Positions 48,100-57,673 of a DNA stretch of 64,000 nt are shown here, piece after piece. Origin of the DNA: Pseudoalteromonas sp. 0303 (lineage in GTDB: Bacteria > Pseudomonadota > Gammaproteobacteria > Enterobacterales > Alteromonadaceae); NCBI RefSeq assembly GCF_013349995.1, contig NZ_JABVXF010000008.1, forward strand, positions 1 through 64,000, written 5' to 3'. The position numbers and the translations under genes were made by a program. Position 1 is the first letter of the stretch, and each line of letters begins with the position of its first letter. The notes below the pieces were generated by a model, which was given only the letters and a program-made list of their open reading frames with translations, did no database searches and was not told the DNA's origin.

Positions 48100-49068
48100 T
48101 TAAGCTTTCGCGGTTAAAATAGCGCGAAGAGGGGCAGGGTAACCTTCAATGGTTTTGCTGGTGTCATTTGGGTCTAAAAAGTCGACTAATGATTCGTTTT
48201 CCATCCACTGGGTTTTACGTTGTTCTTCAAGCGTTGTGATTGCGCAGTCTTTAACTTGTACATCTTTAAAGCCAACGCGCTCCATCCATAGTTTTAATGC
48301 CGCGGTGCTTGGGATAAACCATACATTACGCATTTTCGCATAGCGGTCAGTTGGCACTAAAACTGTGTGCTCATCACCTTCAACAACCAGTGTTTCAAGG
48401 ACTAACTCACCCCCTGGGCGAAGCTGTGCTTTTAATTGCGCTAAAAAGTCGATAGGCGAACGACGATGATATAAAACACCCATTGAAAATACCGTATCGA
48501 ATGCTTTTAGCTCTGGCAGAGCTTCAACACCTAACGGCAATAAATGCACGTTTTCATCTTGGTGATAATGCTTTATCGCTTGGAATTGGCATAAGAACAA
48601 ATCGGATGGATCAATGCCCACTACAAAATTAGCGCCTTCACCGCGCATGCGCCACAAGTGATAACCTGAGCCACAGCCAATATCAAGCACAGTGCGACCT
48701 TTTAACGGTTCGATATGAGGCAGTAAACGATCCCATTTCCAATCACTGCGCCACTCAGTATCAATTTCGATACCGTGTAAGCTAAATGGCCCTTTACGCC
48801 ATGGCATCATGCGCTTTAATAAATGCGTTAACTGTTTTTGCTGACCTTCAGATAGCTCATCACCGGTGCCAATTTGTACTTTATCCTGAAGATTCACATG
48901 GTTTGTGCTTACCTCAGGTAAGTTTTTCAGCACTTTTTGCCATTTCGGTAAATCACCGTGGCTGGCTTCGAGTTCCCAGTGCTTTAATTGACCTGGCAAA
49001 GTTTCGAGCCAGTGGCTAAGCGGGCTTTGTGCAATCGCAGCGTAAAATTGGTTAAACCATTGAGACAT
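48100..49068 (-). CDS. cmoB: tRNA U34 carboxymethyltransferase
   Basis: Transfers the carboxymethyl group of carboxy-S-adenosylmethionine to 5-hydroxyuridine at tRNA position 34, giving cmo5U. 322 residues, with [41 protein letters not shown] and LETLVVEG as conserved cores. It lies 27 bases after cmoA, which makes the cofactor, so the pathway is one operon, as in E. coli. Confidence 0.96.
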   Translation of the reverse strand: MSQWFNQFYAAIAQSPLSHWLETLPGQLKHWELEASHGDLPKWQKVLKNLPEVSTNHVNLQDKVQIGTGDELSEGQQKQLTHLLKRMMPWRKGPFSLHGIEIDTEWRSDWKWDRLLPHIEPLKGRTVLDIGCGSGYHLWRMRGEGANFVVGIDPSDLFLCQFQAIKHYHQDENVHLLPLGVEALPELKAFDTVFSMGVLYHRRSPIDFLAQLKAQLRPGGELVLETLVVEGDEHTVLVPTDRYAKMRNVWFIPSTAALKLWMERVGFKDVQVKDCAITTLEEQRKTQWMENESLVDFLDPNDTSKTIEGYPAPLRAILTAKA

Positions 49069-49095
49069 GAAATACTCTTTATATCGTTGTGATGA

Positions 49096-49821
49096 TTACT
49101 TGATTGCAATCATCGAGCAGAAGTTAAAACATTGATACCACACTTGCGTTTGGCTAAAACCAATTTCACTTAATCGGTTTAAGTGGGTAGATAAATGATC
49201 AGGGCGCATGACATTTTCGATAGCCGTACGCTTTTGGCTGATCTCAAGCTCTGAATAGCCGTTGTGACGTTTGAAATCATGGTGTAAATCAATGAGCAAA
49301 TTATCGCATTGCTCATTTTCACCTCTAATTTTTTCGCTCAGCAGCAAAACACCGCCTGGTTTTAAATTTGCGTAAATCTTTTCAAGCACCGCTTGGCGCT
49401 TTTCAGGTGGAATAAACTGTAGTGTAAAGTTCATTGCGACCACAGAGGCATTCTCGATAGCTAAATCGTTGATATCACCTAGTGTAACTGTGACTGGTAC
49501 TTCAGAGCGAAAACCTTGTAAATGTAATTTACAGCGCTCAACCATCGCTTCTGAATTATCAACAGCAATGATATTACAGTTATCAGTGCGAATATTGCGG
49601 CGCATACTTAACGTTACAGCACCAAGAGAACAGCCTAAGTCGTATAGGTTTGAATTGCTTTGCGCGTACTCACCAGCCAGCTTACCCATGGTGCTAACAA
49701 TAGTTGCATAACCAGGCACCGAGCGCTGGATCATATCAGGGAAAACTTCTACTACATGTTGGTCAAAGCTAAAGTCTTTAACCGCTTGCTCAGTGGCATA
49801 AATACTGTCTTTTTGCGTCAC
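49096..49821 (-). CDS. cmoA: Carboxy-S-adenosyl-L-methionine synthase
   Basis: Makes carboxy-SAM from SAM and prephenate. The longest frame starts at 49953, but GTG 49821 with AAAGAGA upstream gives 241 residues, in line with E. coli (247), and aligns the N-terminus: FDQHVVEVFPDMIQRSVPGY. YDLGCSLGAVTLSMRRNI is the cofactor loop, NFTLQFIPP and HHDFKRHNGYSELEISQKR are diagnostic. Operon with cmoB. Confidence 0.95.
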   Translation of the reverse strand: MTQKDSIYATEQAVKDFSFDQHVVEVFPDMIQRSVPGYATIVSTMGKLAGEYAQSNSNLYDLGCSLGAVTLSMRRNIRTDNCNIIAVDNSEAMVERCKLHLQGFRSEVPVTVTLGDINDLAIENASVVAMNFTLQFIPPEKRQAVLEKIYANLKPGGVLLLSEKIRGENEQCDNLLIDLHHDFKRHNGYSELEISQKRTAIENVMRPDHLSTHLNRLSEIGFSQTQVWYQCFNFCSMIAIK

Positions 49822-49939
49822 GTGAACAGTCTCTTTAAAAAATAATACCGCTATTTTAGCATTTTTAACTGGATAGTCAGTGATAAATTCAGTAGCTTGG
49901 CTAGAATTATCAATAACAAGTACAAAAAAGAGAAGTTTA

Positions 49940-50620
49940 ATGACAAAAAGCAAAGTGATCAGTACAGAAGATATCTTATCAACTCTGTGTCATTCAGTGA
50001 CTGGAGTTCTGTCTTCAGCAAGCGGTAACAGTATTAGTTATTCTGCCATGGTTCAAAAAATCACCCGCACCTGTATGCGCCCAGATATTGGCTGTTTTGT
50101 ATTGTTCGATGGTGGCTTTACCGGTCTTGTGGTAACAAACTTCACAGCGCAAGCAGCCATGGAAATTTACCATGACTACATGCGTAACATGGGTATGCCT
50201 GAGGACGAAATTGCACAAAGCCATTTATCAGATGATGTGGCAAACGTACTCGGCGAGCTGATGAACCAAATCGTTGGTGACTTTACGTCAAAAGTACGCG
50301 ACCAGCTGCATACTTCTATCACGCAAAACCAACCTAAGATGATGGCGATTAACAAGCAGGTGCAAATCTCTGTTGATACCACCATGGATAGACCACAAGC
50401 GCGCCGTGTGACTTTCACTACAGCGAAGCAAAATATCTTCTACCTTGAACTGGCAATGGATAAAACTGAATTTATCAAACTACATGATTTTGATATTTCA
50501 GAAGCCGTTGACCCTGATGACATCATCGAAAACGAAGCTAAACAAAAAGCTGAAAAGCAAAAAGCATCATCACAAGCAGACGATGCAGATGATGATTTTA
50601 TGGCAGAACTTGGTTTGTAA
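49940..50620 (+). CDS. DUF3334 family, CheX-like protein
   Basis: 226 residues from ATG 49940 (AGAAG upstream; the frame extends to 49880 without support). The middle, DDVANVLGELMNQIVGDFTSK, has the E-x-x-N pattern of the CheC/CheX/FliY phosphatase fold. The acidic tail with repeated Lys-Ala-Glu is low complexity. It matches DUF3334, known from Vibrio and Alteromonadales. A role in dephosphorylating a response regulator is an inference from fold; no chemotaxis gene is nearby. Confidence 0.7.
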   Translation: MTKSKVISTEDILSTLCHSVTGVLSSASGNSISYSAMVQKITRTCMRPDIGCFVLFDGGFTGLVVTNFTAQAAMEIYHDYMRNMGMPEDEIAQSHLSDDVANVLGELMNQIVGDFTSKVRDQLHTSITQNQPKMMAINKQVQISVDTTMDRPQARRVTFTTAKQNIFYLELAMDKTEFIKLHDFDISEAVDPDDIIENEAKQKAEKQKASSQADDADDDFMAELGL

Positions 50621-50627
50621 CAGCTTA

Positions 50628-50660
50628 CGTAGGTTGGGTAGAGCGTAGCGAAACCCAACG
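50628..50660. repeat. Palindromic GTTGGGT...ACCCAAC repeat
   Basis: GTTGGGT (50633-50639) and ACCCAAC (50653-50659) flank AGAGCGTAGCGAA. Sequences of this kind (GGTTGGGTAGAGCGTAGCGA..ACCCAAC) are widespread intergenic palindromes in gammaproteobacteria. It is 13 bases after the DUF3334 stop. Confidence 0.8.
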
Positions 50661-50670
50661 GCATGAGTTG

Positions 50671-50691
50671 TCAGCCATCAGCTTTCAGCTG
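50671..50691 (+). repeat. TCAGCC(A/G)TCAG repeat, copy 1
   Basis: TCAGCCATCAGCTTTCAGCT (plus G) here; a second copy with three differences occurs at 53886-53906. Both follow the stop of a rightward gene. Confidence 0.7.
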
Positions 50692-50704
50692 TCAGATAAA
50701 ATAG

Positions 50705-50730
50705 AGGCGCGGGTCAGACCGCGCTTTTTT
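50705..50730 (+). terminator. Intrinsic terminator after the DUF3334 gene
   Basis: GCGCGG (50707-50712), loop GTCAGA, CCGCGC (50719-50724) and six T residues. Confidence 0.85.
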
Positions 50731-50872
50731 AATGACATTTTGCAAAGATGAATTCTCATTTAACAGTACTATTTTTATTGTACTTCAATGTTTTAGTGCA
50801 TTGTTACATTTCTGGTGATAGCATCAAATAGTTAAATTTTATGAACTTGCTTTACTGGAGTTAGGCAAAGGA

Positions 50873-52759
50873 ATGGTACTTAAACTTATAAAAAATGGCA
50901 TTTTAATTTATTTCTTGGTTTTTAGTTCAATTACAATTGCGAGCTCAGAGCATAATAGGTTTAACAATTTTATAGAATTAACAATGCAGTATTCGATTAA
51001 CCAGCTAGATGAAGAAGGTTATTTAAAGTCTGCTAAGAATTTGAAAATTGCAAACATAGACTCTATCCAAGCAAAAGTATTTTATTTTATGGTGTTCAAT
51101 CACCGTAGAGCGCTTGCTGAAAAGTTAGGCATTAAAGTCGCCGTACATTTAACCGACCAAGATTGGCAAGAGTTAAAAAAGGTTGATGCAGTAATGTATG
51201 GTGCTCAAAAGGCAACTTTTGTACAACTACATAACTCTGATGATTTATCGATAGTAGATGCTTTGAAAGACTTAAAAGCTGAATTAATCGCTTTAGACAA
51301 CAAGCAAGCAATAGCTCAACTTGCAGCTGATCTAGCACAATACTATTCATTATATAAAGAAGATCATCTGTCTGGTTTGATTGAGTATTTATATGCTATT
51401 GATAGTTTACCAACCTACGAAAATTCCCTGGCTGGGTATTTATATTCGAAAGAGTTTGCCCTACAAAGAATTATTTCAAGTTTTTATACTATGGGGGCTT
51501 ACGAAAGCGCCCTAGATTATGTATTGCAGCTTTACGCTTTATCTAATAAATATTTTGAAGTGTTAGACTATTCGACCCCATACTATGAAATGACATTTGT
51601 GTTAGCTCACGCAAAGCAATTCAGCAAAGCGTTAAATATCGCAGATTTCTACTTACAGAAAGTACAAAAAGAACGTTTAGAACAGTCATCTCAACTTTAC
51701 GCAGTAATTGCCAAAAGTGCTGTTTTAATTAAAAGACAACAAGAGGGAGACCTTAAAACTGCTCAATCCTTACTTCTAAAGGCTGAAACGGATCTGAATT
51801 CAGATAATTATGCTGTAAAAGCACGCAGCTTAGTAGTTAAAATTTTACTCGATTCCATCAATGGAAAGCTTCCAGAAGCTGAGAAGTCTGTTGATATTCT
51901 TAAGGAGTTTATTCAATCTAACCGTTCTATTTTTAGTCAGTCTGATTTAAGAGATGTCAACGAATTACAAAAGCTGGTTTTTGAATTTCTGGGTAAACCT
52001 GAACTGGCGAACAAAGCTATGATGGATACATTTGAGTTTGAAAAAGATTTTATGCTTTCTGCTTTTAATAACTCTTTGAATAACGTGGGGAATTACTTAC
52101 AAAGAGACATAGAAATACTGGCTCTCAAGGGATATAAAGCAGAAACTGAAAAACAAGCTCTAAAAATTGAAACACAAAACCTGCGATTTCTTGTAATGGC
52201 TCTCATAATCACAATGTTAATCTTCTTAATTTCATGGTTAATTTGGCGACAGCTTTCTATTAAAAAGATCGCTGAAACAGATTCTCTGACTGGAGTTATG
52301 AATCGAAGAGCTATGTATTCTTGGTTAGAAAAAAGAAAGCCTCGAAACTCGTTAAAATGCATCTGCTTATTAGACTTAGATCACTTTAAACAAATTAACG
52401 ACAACTACGGGCATTTAACTGGCGATGAAGTGCTTACATCTTTTAGTCATTTTGTACAAACTCGTATTCGTAAGACAGATAAATTAAGTCGTTTTGGCGG
52501 TGAGGAGTTTTTACTTGTTTTAGACTCAATAGATAAAGAACAAGCGCAAATTTTGATAGATAACATACGTGAGTCATTTCAAAACTATATAAATTGGCAT
52601 ACAACAACTTCTAACTTTTCTACTAGCTTCTCAGCAGGAATCATTGAGGTAAGTGGTGACTTTGAGTTGAAACAAGTGTTAGCTCAATGCGATGTGCTTT
52701 TATACAAGGCAAAAGAAAATGGCCGTGCTAGAAGTGAATCAGCTTGCTTCGAGGTTTAA
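50873..52759 (+). CDS. Membrane diguanylate cyclase with periplasmic helical sensor
   Basis: 628 residues. Signal-like N-terminus (to about residue 25), a helical, TPR-like extracytoplasmic region to about residue 435, one transmembrane helix (439-461) and a GGDEF domain. LTGVMNRRAM, LLDLDHFKQINDNYGHLTGD and the active site GGEEF (542-546) are intact, and RKTD placed nine residues before GGEEF is an RxxD product-inhibition site, so feedback-controlled c-di-GMP synthesis is expected. Codon use looks more AT-rich than the neighbours, a weak hint of a different history. Confidence 0.92.
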   Translation: MVLKLIKNGILIYFLVFSSITIASSEHNRFNNFIELTMQYSINQLDEEGYLKSAKNLKIANIDSIQAKVFYFMVFNHRRALAEKLGIKVAVHLTDQDWQELKKVDAVMYGAQKATFVQLHNSDDLSIVDALKDLKAELIALDNKQAIAQLAADLAQYYSLYKEDHLSGLIEYLYAIDSLPTYENSLAGYLYSKEFALQRIISSFYTMGAYESALDYVLQLYALSNKYFEVLDYSTPYYEMTFVLAHAKQFSKALNIADFYLQKVQKERLEQSSQLYAVIAKSAVLIKRQQEGDLKTAQSLLLKAETDLNSDNYAVKARSLVVKILLDSINGKLPEAEKSVDILKEFIQSNRSIFSQSDLRDVNELQKLVFEFLGKPELANKAMMDTFEFEKDFMLSAFNNSLNNVGNYLQRDIEILALKGYKAETEKQALKIETQNLRFLVMALIITMLIFLISWLIWRQLSIKKIAETDSLTGVMNRRAMYSWLEKRKPRNSLKCICLLDLDHFKQINDNYGHLTGDEVLTSFSHFVQTRIRKTDKLSRFGGEEFLLVLDSIDKEQAQILIDNIRESFQNYINWHTTTSNFSTSFSAGIIEVSGDFELKQVLAQCDVLLYKAKENGRARSESACFEV

Positions 52760-52865
52760 ATGGTCTAGCCCACAGCTTATAGCTTTGAACTTAAAGCTCG
52801 TTTAAAGCTTACATTCATCCAATTTATGCTTTACTCATAAAGCCTTAAATGGATTTGATGATTGC

Positions 52866-53882
52866 ATGAATTACTTAAAAAACTTTATAACTAAATTTGT
52901 TTTCATGATGCAGAAGCGGCCGGGGTTGATGGCAGTGTTGGCTTTTTGTAGTGGTGTGGCAAGCTATGTCTTTGTTGAAAGAAAAGAATCGTTTTCGCAG
53001 CTTATCTCTATTTTGTTATTAGTCACTTGGTTGTGGTTGTTAATAGATAACTGGCTAAGAAATAAAGTAGAGGAGCGTTTTGGTGTGGCGGTGTCGCCCA
53101 ACGTGATGCGCTTTGCGCTGCAAGTTGTGCAGCAAGAAAGTTTGTTTTTTGCTTTACCATTCTTCTTGGCGGTGACTACTTGGGACCATGGTCAGGCCGC
53201 GTTTACCGCTTTAATTATTCTTTGCGCGTTCGTTTCTGTTGTTGACCCCCTCTATTATAAAAAGCTTGCAAGGCACAGTGTCTGGTTTAGTGTGTTTCAT
53301 AGCTTTTCTTTGTTTGTCGTGCTGTCGGTTACCTTGCCTATTTTATTAAAGTTAACGACCAGCCAAAGTTTTGAAATTGCACTGATAACAGCGGTTATTT
53401 TAACGGTCCCCAGTCTTGGCAATTTGATGCCCAATGCTAAATGGTGGCGTTTCCCGTTGTTGGTGTTATTGCTTTGTTCATTAGGTGCCGGGCTTTGGCA
53501 ATTACGTAGTTTTGTGCCACCTGCAGCACTGCGTTTAACCGATATGAGTATGTCATATCAGTTAGATGCACAAGCTCGTAAACCGCTTTCGCCAATAACA
53601 GAACTCACTGAGCAGAGCTTACATGAAAACGGTCTATATAGTTTTAGTGCGGTAAAAGCCCCGCGAGGTTTAAATGAAAAAATCTTCCACGTTTGGGTGC
53701 ATAATCGAAAAGAAGTTGACCGTATAGCCTTGGATATTTCTGGTGGTCGTAAAGAGGGTTATCGAGCGTGGAGCCATAAAACGAATTTCCCTGCAAATGC
53801 TGCAGGGAAATGGGTCGTTAAAGTGGTTACCGAGTCTGGGCAGCTAATAGGGCAAAGAAGGTTTGAGGTTTCAGAAGTTTAG
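52866..53882 (+). CDS. DUF5924/DUF2914 membrane protein
   Basis: 338 residues with about seven hydrophobic spans in the first 215, then a soluble C-terminal domain of DUF2914 type with EKIFHVWVHNRKEVDRIALDI and RAWSHKTNF. The C-terminal domain probably folds outside the cytoplasm. Function unknown. It is preceded by 106 bases that include imperfect AGCTT-rich repeats and followed by a copy of the TCAGCC repeat. Confidence 0.75.
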   Translation: MNYLKNFITKFVFMMQKRPGLMAVLAFCSGVASYVFVERKESFSQLISILLLVTWLWLLIDNWLRNKVEERFGVAVSPNVMRFALQVVQQESLFFALPFFLAVTTWDHGQAAFTALIILCAFVSVVDPLYYKKLARHSVWFSVFHSFSLFVVLSVTLPILLKLTTSQSFEIALITAVILTVPSLGNLMPNAKWWRFPLLVLLLCSLGAGLWQLRSFVPPAALRLTDMSMSYQLDAQARKPLSPITELTEQSLHENGLYSFSAVKAPRGLNEKIFHVWVHNRKEVDRIALDISGGRKEGYRAWSHKTNFPANAAGKWVVKVVTESGQLIGQRRFEVSEV

Positions 53883-53885
53883 CTG

Positions 53886-53906
53886 TCAGCCGTCAGTTTT
53901 TAGCTG
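53886..53906 (+). repeat. TCAGCC(A/G)TCAG repeat, copy 2
   Basis: TCAGCCGTCAGTTTTTAGCT (plus G), 18 of 21 identical to copy 1 at 50671; four bases after the DUF5924 stop. Confidence 0.7.
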
Positions 53907-53994
53907 ACCGAAATGGGGGATAGTTATTAGTGTTCTGAACAACAAGAGCTTAACATTCATTCCTCAGGTTTTATGTTTTTGATAGCTGATAGAT

Positions 53995-54489
53995 TTAATA
54001 CGGATTCTTCCCTTCACCTACCAGCACACTGAATATTCTTAAATCCAGTTCTAGTTGATGATATTGCGGCTCCATGTGGCAGCAAAGTTGATAGAAGGCT
54101 TTGTTGTGGTCTTTTTCCTTAAAATGAGCTAGCTCGTGTACGACGAGTGCTTTGAGAAGTGGCTCAGGAGCGCGAAGCAGGTCGCTATTAATGGCAAGAT
54201 CGTGTTTTCGGGTTTTACCTTGCATACGAAAAGTATGGGTGCCTAAGGCATTTGTGACCATATCGCCTTGTTTTTTGAATGCAGCACGGCCAAAAGGCAG
54301 GGCATTTTTAAGGTAGCGCTTTTTCAGCTCAGTGGCGTAATTGTATAAAGCTTTATCGCTGGTAATGCTATGGGCATCAGGGTATTTGCCCTTTAGGTAG
54401 TTAGCAGCTCTGTCGCCATTAAATAGCTGTAACACTTGCTCAATGATGTGAGGCGGGTAACCTTGAAAATAACGGCTGTAATCTTTCAT
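53995..54489 (-). CDS. YgjP-like zinc metallopeptidase (M48-related)
   Basis: 164 residues with VVHELAHFKEKDHNKAFY, the HExxH zinc motif and third-ligand pattern of the YgjP/WLM (DUF45) family. ATG 54489 is chosen because it starts 22 bases after the stop of the upstream gene; GTG 54546 would overlap it. Probable small cytoplasmic peptidase; substrate unknown. Likely cotranscribed with the DUF72 gene. Confidence 0.85.
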   Translation of the reverse strand: MKDYSRYFQGYPPHIIEQVLQLFNGDRAANYLKGKYPDAHSITSDKALYNYATELKKRYLKNALPFGRAAFKKQGDMVTNALGTHTFRMQGKTRKHDLAINSDLLRAPEPLLKALVVHELAHFKEKDHNKAFYQLCCHMEPQYHQLELDLRIFSVLVGEGKNPY

Positions 54490-54511
54490 GTTTTCTCTGA
54501 TAAATCGGGCG

Positions 54512-55360
54512 CTAAAATAAACTGCTTTGGCTTGCTTCGCGTTCACCTATAAACGGCGCAAGCACGGGGTGATTGTAACCTAAATCTTGGCAGAACTGTC
54601 TTGCTAAAAGTGGCGACTGGCGATTATCTGCGGTATGAAAAAACAAATAGGGTGATTTTCCTTCATCAAGCCATTGCTTTACTTTTTTCAGCCATGGCTG
54701 GTAATACGACTTGTATTCATGTTCAAGACTGGCAATCACAAAGCGCAGCATAGGCTGATTTCCTGTTGCAATGGCATGCACAGGTAAATAAGGTTTTTTC
54801 TTTTGCGCATCAATGAGTGCATCGGTATCGGCGGGTACAGCAAATAAAGCGCGGGTATCCATACTGATGCGATCTATATTATTTTCAATTAACAGCTGAT
54901 TTAAACGAATCTCAGCATCATCCTTATTAAAAAAGCCGGGGTGACGTACTTCTACACCGTAACTAAGTTGCTTGGGGAGTTGTGCAATAAAATTAGCAAG
55001 CAGGGGTAGAGCATCTGGGCCAAAGGCGCGGGGTAGCTGCAACATAATTTGCCCCGTTTTAGCAAAAATTGGCTCAAATAAGTTTAGCCATGCATTAAGC
55101 TCACTATTTATATTCGTCAGCTGTAATTCGTGACTAAAACGCCGATGAAACTTAAACGTAAATTTAAAGTCTTCGGGTACCGCATCATGCCAGCGTAATA
55201 ATGACTCATGACTTGGATCAGCATAAAAACTGGTGTTGCCCTCGACTGAATTAAAGCATTGCGCATACTCACTGAGCATGTCGGCGCTTTTACAGTGACT
55301 AGAGAGCAAATTTCCTTTCCATGCGGTGCTAGACCACTGCGGACAACCTAAATACAGCAT
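54512..55360 (-). CDS. DUF72 (YecE-like) protein
   Basis: 282 residues from ATG 54512-55360 (TTG 55372 is possible). A TIM-barrel DUF72 protein: LGCPQWSSTAWKG, YAQCFNSVEGNTSFYADPS, FKFTFKFHRRFSH, MLQLPRAFGPD and YGVEVRHPGFF are family blocks. In E. coli yecE lies between aspS and cmoA, and here too aspS is adjacent and cmoAB is about 6 kb away. Biochemical function unknown. Confidence 0.9.
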   Translation of the reverse strand: MLYLGCPQWSSTAWKGNLLSSHCKSADMLSEYAQCFNSVEGNTSFYADPSHESLLRWHDAVPEDFKFTFKFHRRFSHELQLTNINSELNAWLNLFEPIFAKTGQIMLQLPRAFGPDALPLLANFIAQLPKQLSYGVEVRHPGFFNKDDAEIRLNQLLIENNIDRISMDTRALFAVPADTDALIDAQKKKPYLPVHAIATGNQPMLRFVIASLEHEYKSYYQPWLKKVKQWLDEGKSPYLFFHTADNRQSPLLARQFCQDLGYNHPVLAPFIGEREASQSSLF

Positions 55361-55482
55361 TAAATCAACCAATAAATTTAAACTTTAGCTAGTGTATCAA
55401 AAGAAATGTTTGCTCAGAAGTCGAGGTATATATTTAGCCCCCGACAGGCACTGCTGGCACTCGCATTTTGCGATGGTTTGGG

Positions 55483-55488
55483 TATAAT
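55483..55488 (+). promoter_or_regulatory. -10 box of the aspS promoter
   Basis: Perfect TATAAT preceded by GGG (extended -10 character), about 100 bases before the aspS start. No good -35. The rhlE gene has a similar TATAATGC at 61710. Confidence 0.6.
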
Positions 55489-55587
55489 GCTCTGCCTTAA
55501 ATGATTACTTTGTATAGTGGCTTTTGCTCTCAAAATAGCGAACTCTTAAGAGCAGGCGGCTATAAGTCTTTAACTGACAGGAATACT

Positions 55588-57357
55588 ATGCGCTCTATAT
55601 ATTGCGGACAGCTAAATAAATCTCACGTAGATCAAGAAGTTGAACTATGTGGTTGGATCAACAAACGCCGTGACCTTGGTGGCCTTATCTTCGTCGATTT
55701 ACGTGACAGAGAAGGTTTAGTACAAGTTGTTTTTGATCCTGAAGTAGAAGGATTAATGGATACTGCGAATAAACTACGTCAAGAGTTTTGTGTGCAGTTA
55801 AAAGGTGTTGTTCGCGCACGCCCTGATAGCCAAGTAAATAAAGACATGGCAACAGGTGAAGTTGAAATTTTAGGCACAAGCTTAACTATCATCAACCGTT
55901 CAGAGCCATTACCACTTGACTTTAATCAGCAAAACTCTGAAGAGCGCCGCTTAAAATACCGTTACCTTGATTTACGTCGTCTTGAAATGAGCGACCGTAT
56001 CAAACTTCGTGCAAAAGCGAGTAGCTTTGTGCGTCGTTTCTTAGATGACAATGGTTTCTTAGATATCGAAACACCGGTACTAACAAAAGCAACACCTGAA
56101 GGTGCGCGTGACTACTTAGTACCTAGCCGTGTTCACAAGGGTAGCTTCTACGCTTTACCTCAGTCACCACAGTTATTTAAACAATTATTAATGATGTCGG
56201 GCTTTGACCGTTACTATCAAATTGTTAAATGCTTCCGAGACGAAGATTTACGTGCTGACCGTCAGCCAGAATTCACACAAATCGATTTAGAGACGTCATT
56301 CATGAGCTCTGATGAAGTGCGTGCAATGACTGAGAAAATGATCCGTGAAATGTGGCAATCATTATTAGACGTTGACTTAGGCGACTTCCCAGTAATGCCA
56401 TACAGCGAAGCAATGAGTTTATATGGTTCTGATAAACCAGACCTACGTAACCCAATGCAACTTGTAGACGTTGCTGATTTAGTGAAAGACGTTGAGTTTA
56501 AGGTATTCTCTGGTCCTGCTAATGACGAAAAAGGCCGTGTTGCTGTATTAACTGTACCAGGCGGTGCTGAGCTTTCTCGTAAACAAATCGACGATTACAC
56601 TAAATTCATCGGTATCTATGGCGCGAAAGGTCTAGCATGGATGAAAGTGAACGACCGTGCAGCGGGCGTTGAAGGTGTTCAATCACCAATCGCTAAGTTC
56701 TTAAACGAAGAAGTGATCAACCAATTACTTGAGCGTACTAACGCACAATCTGGCGACATCATTTTATTTGGTGCTGACAAGCGCAACGTTGTAAACGAAG
56801 CAATGGGTGCGCTACGTCTTAAGATTGGTGTTGATTTAGGCATTACTGATCTTGATAGCTGGAAACCATTATGGGTTGTTGATTTCCCTATGTTCGAAGA
56901 AGACGACGAAGGTACATTGCATGCGGTTCACCACCCATTCACTGCACCGAAAGGTATTTCTCCTCAAGAGCTTGAAGCAAACCCAGCTGGTGCACTATCA
57001 GATGCATACGACATGGTATTAAACGGCTACGAAGTTGGTGGTGGTTCGGTACGTATTCACAATGCAGAAATGCAAGAAACAGCATTCAGAATCTTAGGTA
57101 TCGAAGCGCAAGAGCAACAAGACAAGTTTGGTTTCTTACTTGACGCACTTAAATACGGTACGCCACCGCATGCAGGTCTTGCGTTTGGTCTTGACCGCTT
57201 AGTTATGTTGTTATGCGGTACTGATAACATTCGTGACGTTATTGCTTTCCCTAAAACAACTCAAGCATCATGTTTATTAACAGATGCACCAAGCAAAGCA
57301 AATGCAGATGCATTAACTGAGCTTGCAATTGATGTTATAGCGAAAGACGCTGAATAA
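55588..57357 (+). CDS. aspS: Aspartyl-tRNA synthetase
   Basis: Charges tRNA-Asp, the product of the four-gene cluster at 11.7-12.2 kb. The longest frame starts at 55501, but ATG 55588 with CAGGA upstream gives 589 residues, one less than E. coli, and aligns MRSIYCGQL with E. coli MRTEYCGQL. The OB-fold anticodon domain ([21 protein letters not shown]), class II motif 2 ([18 protein letters not shown]), the bacterial insertion domain and motif 3 ([11 protein letters not shown]) are present. Confidence 0.98.
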   Translation: MRSIYCGQLNKSHVDQEVELCGWINKRRDLGGLIFVDLRDREGLVQVVFDPEVEGLMDTANKLRQEFCVQLKGVVRARPDSQVNKDMATGEVEILGTSLTIINRSEPLPLDFNQQNSEERRLKYRYLDLRRLEMSDRIKLRAKASSFVRRFLDDNGFLDIETPVLTKATPEGARDYLVPSRVHKGSFYALPQSPQLFKQLLMMSGFDRYYQIVKCFRDEDLRADRQPEFTQIDLETSFMSSDEVRAMTEKMIREMWQSLLDVDLGDFPVMPYSEAMSLYGSDKPDLRNPMQLVDVADLVKDVEFKVFSGPANDEKGRVAVLTVPGGAELSRKQIDDYTKFIGIYGAKGLAWMKVNDRAAGVEGVQSPIAKFLNEEVINQLLERTNAQSGDIILFGADKRNVVNEAMGALRLKIGVDLGITDLDSWKPLWVVDFPMFEEDDEGTLHAVHHPFTAPKGISPQELEANPAGALSDAYDMVLNGYEVGGGSVRIHNAEMQETAFRILGIEAQEQQDKFGFLLDALKYGTPPHAGLAFGLDRLVMLLCGTDNIRDVIAFPKTTQASCLLTDAPSKANADALTELAIDVIAKDAE

Positions 57358-57394
57358 TTCATAATAACCTGAATTATAAGACTTAGTGAATAAT

Positions 57395-57425
57395 AACCCT
57401 AAGGTGTATGCCTTAGGGTTTTTTT
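57395..57425 (+). terminator. Intrinsic terminator after aspS
   Basis: AACCCTAAGG (57395-57404) / CCTTAGGGTT (57411-57420), loop TGTATG, and T run. Confidence 0.92.
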
Positions 57426-57466
57426 GTGTTTAAATAAATATTTAGTATGTTCTTCAAGGAAAGAGT

Positions 57467-57673
57467 ATGAATATCAATGCAACTTTAATCGGCCAAATAA
57501 TTGTTATTTTAATCCCTGTGTTTGCCGCTATCAGCTATTACTTAGGTAAGCGCAAAACCTCAACACCAATCGTGGTGGCCGTTATTGGAGGGTTACTAGC
57601 GCTAATTCCATTGTTTGGTCTTATTTTTATTGCAGTACTTGCGCTTAAACAAGATATTGAGACCACCGCGTGA
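57467..57673 (+). CDS. Small two-span membrane protein
   Basis: 68 residues with two predicted membrane helices (about 5-25 and 33-60) and a short polar link GKRKTSTP. Unknown function; not recognised. The next gene starts inside its stop (GTGA overlap), so the pair is coupled. Confidence 0.6.
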   Translation: MNINATLIGQIIVILIPVFAAISYYLGKRKTSTPIVVAVIGGLLALIPLFGLIFIAVLALKQDIETTA

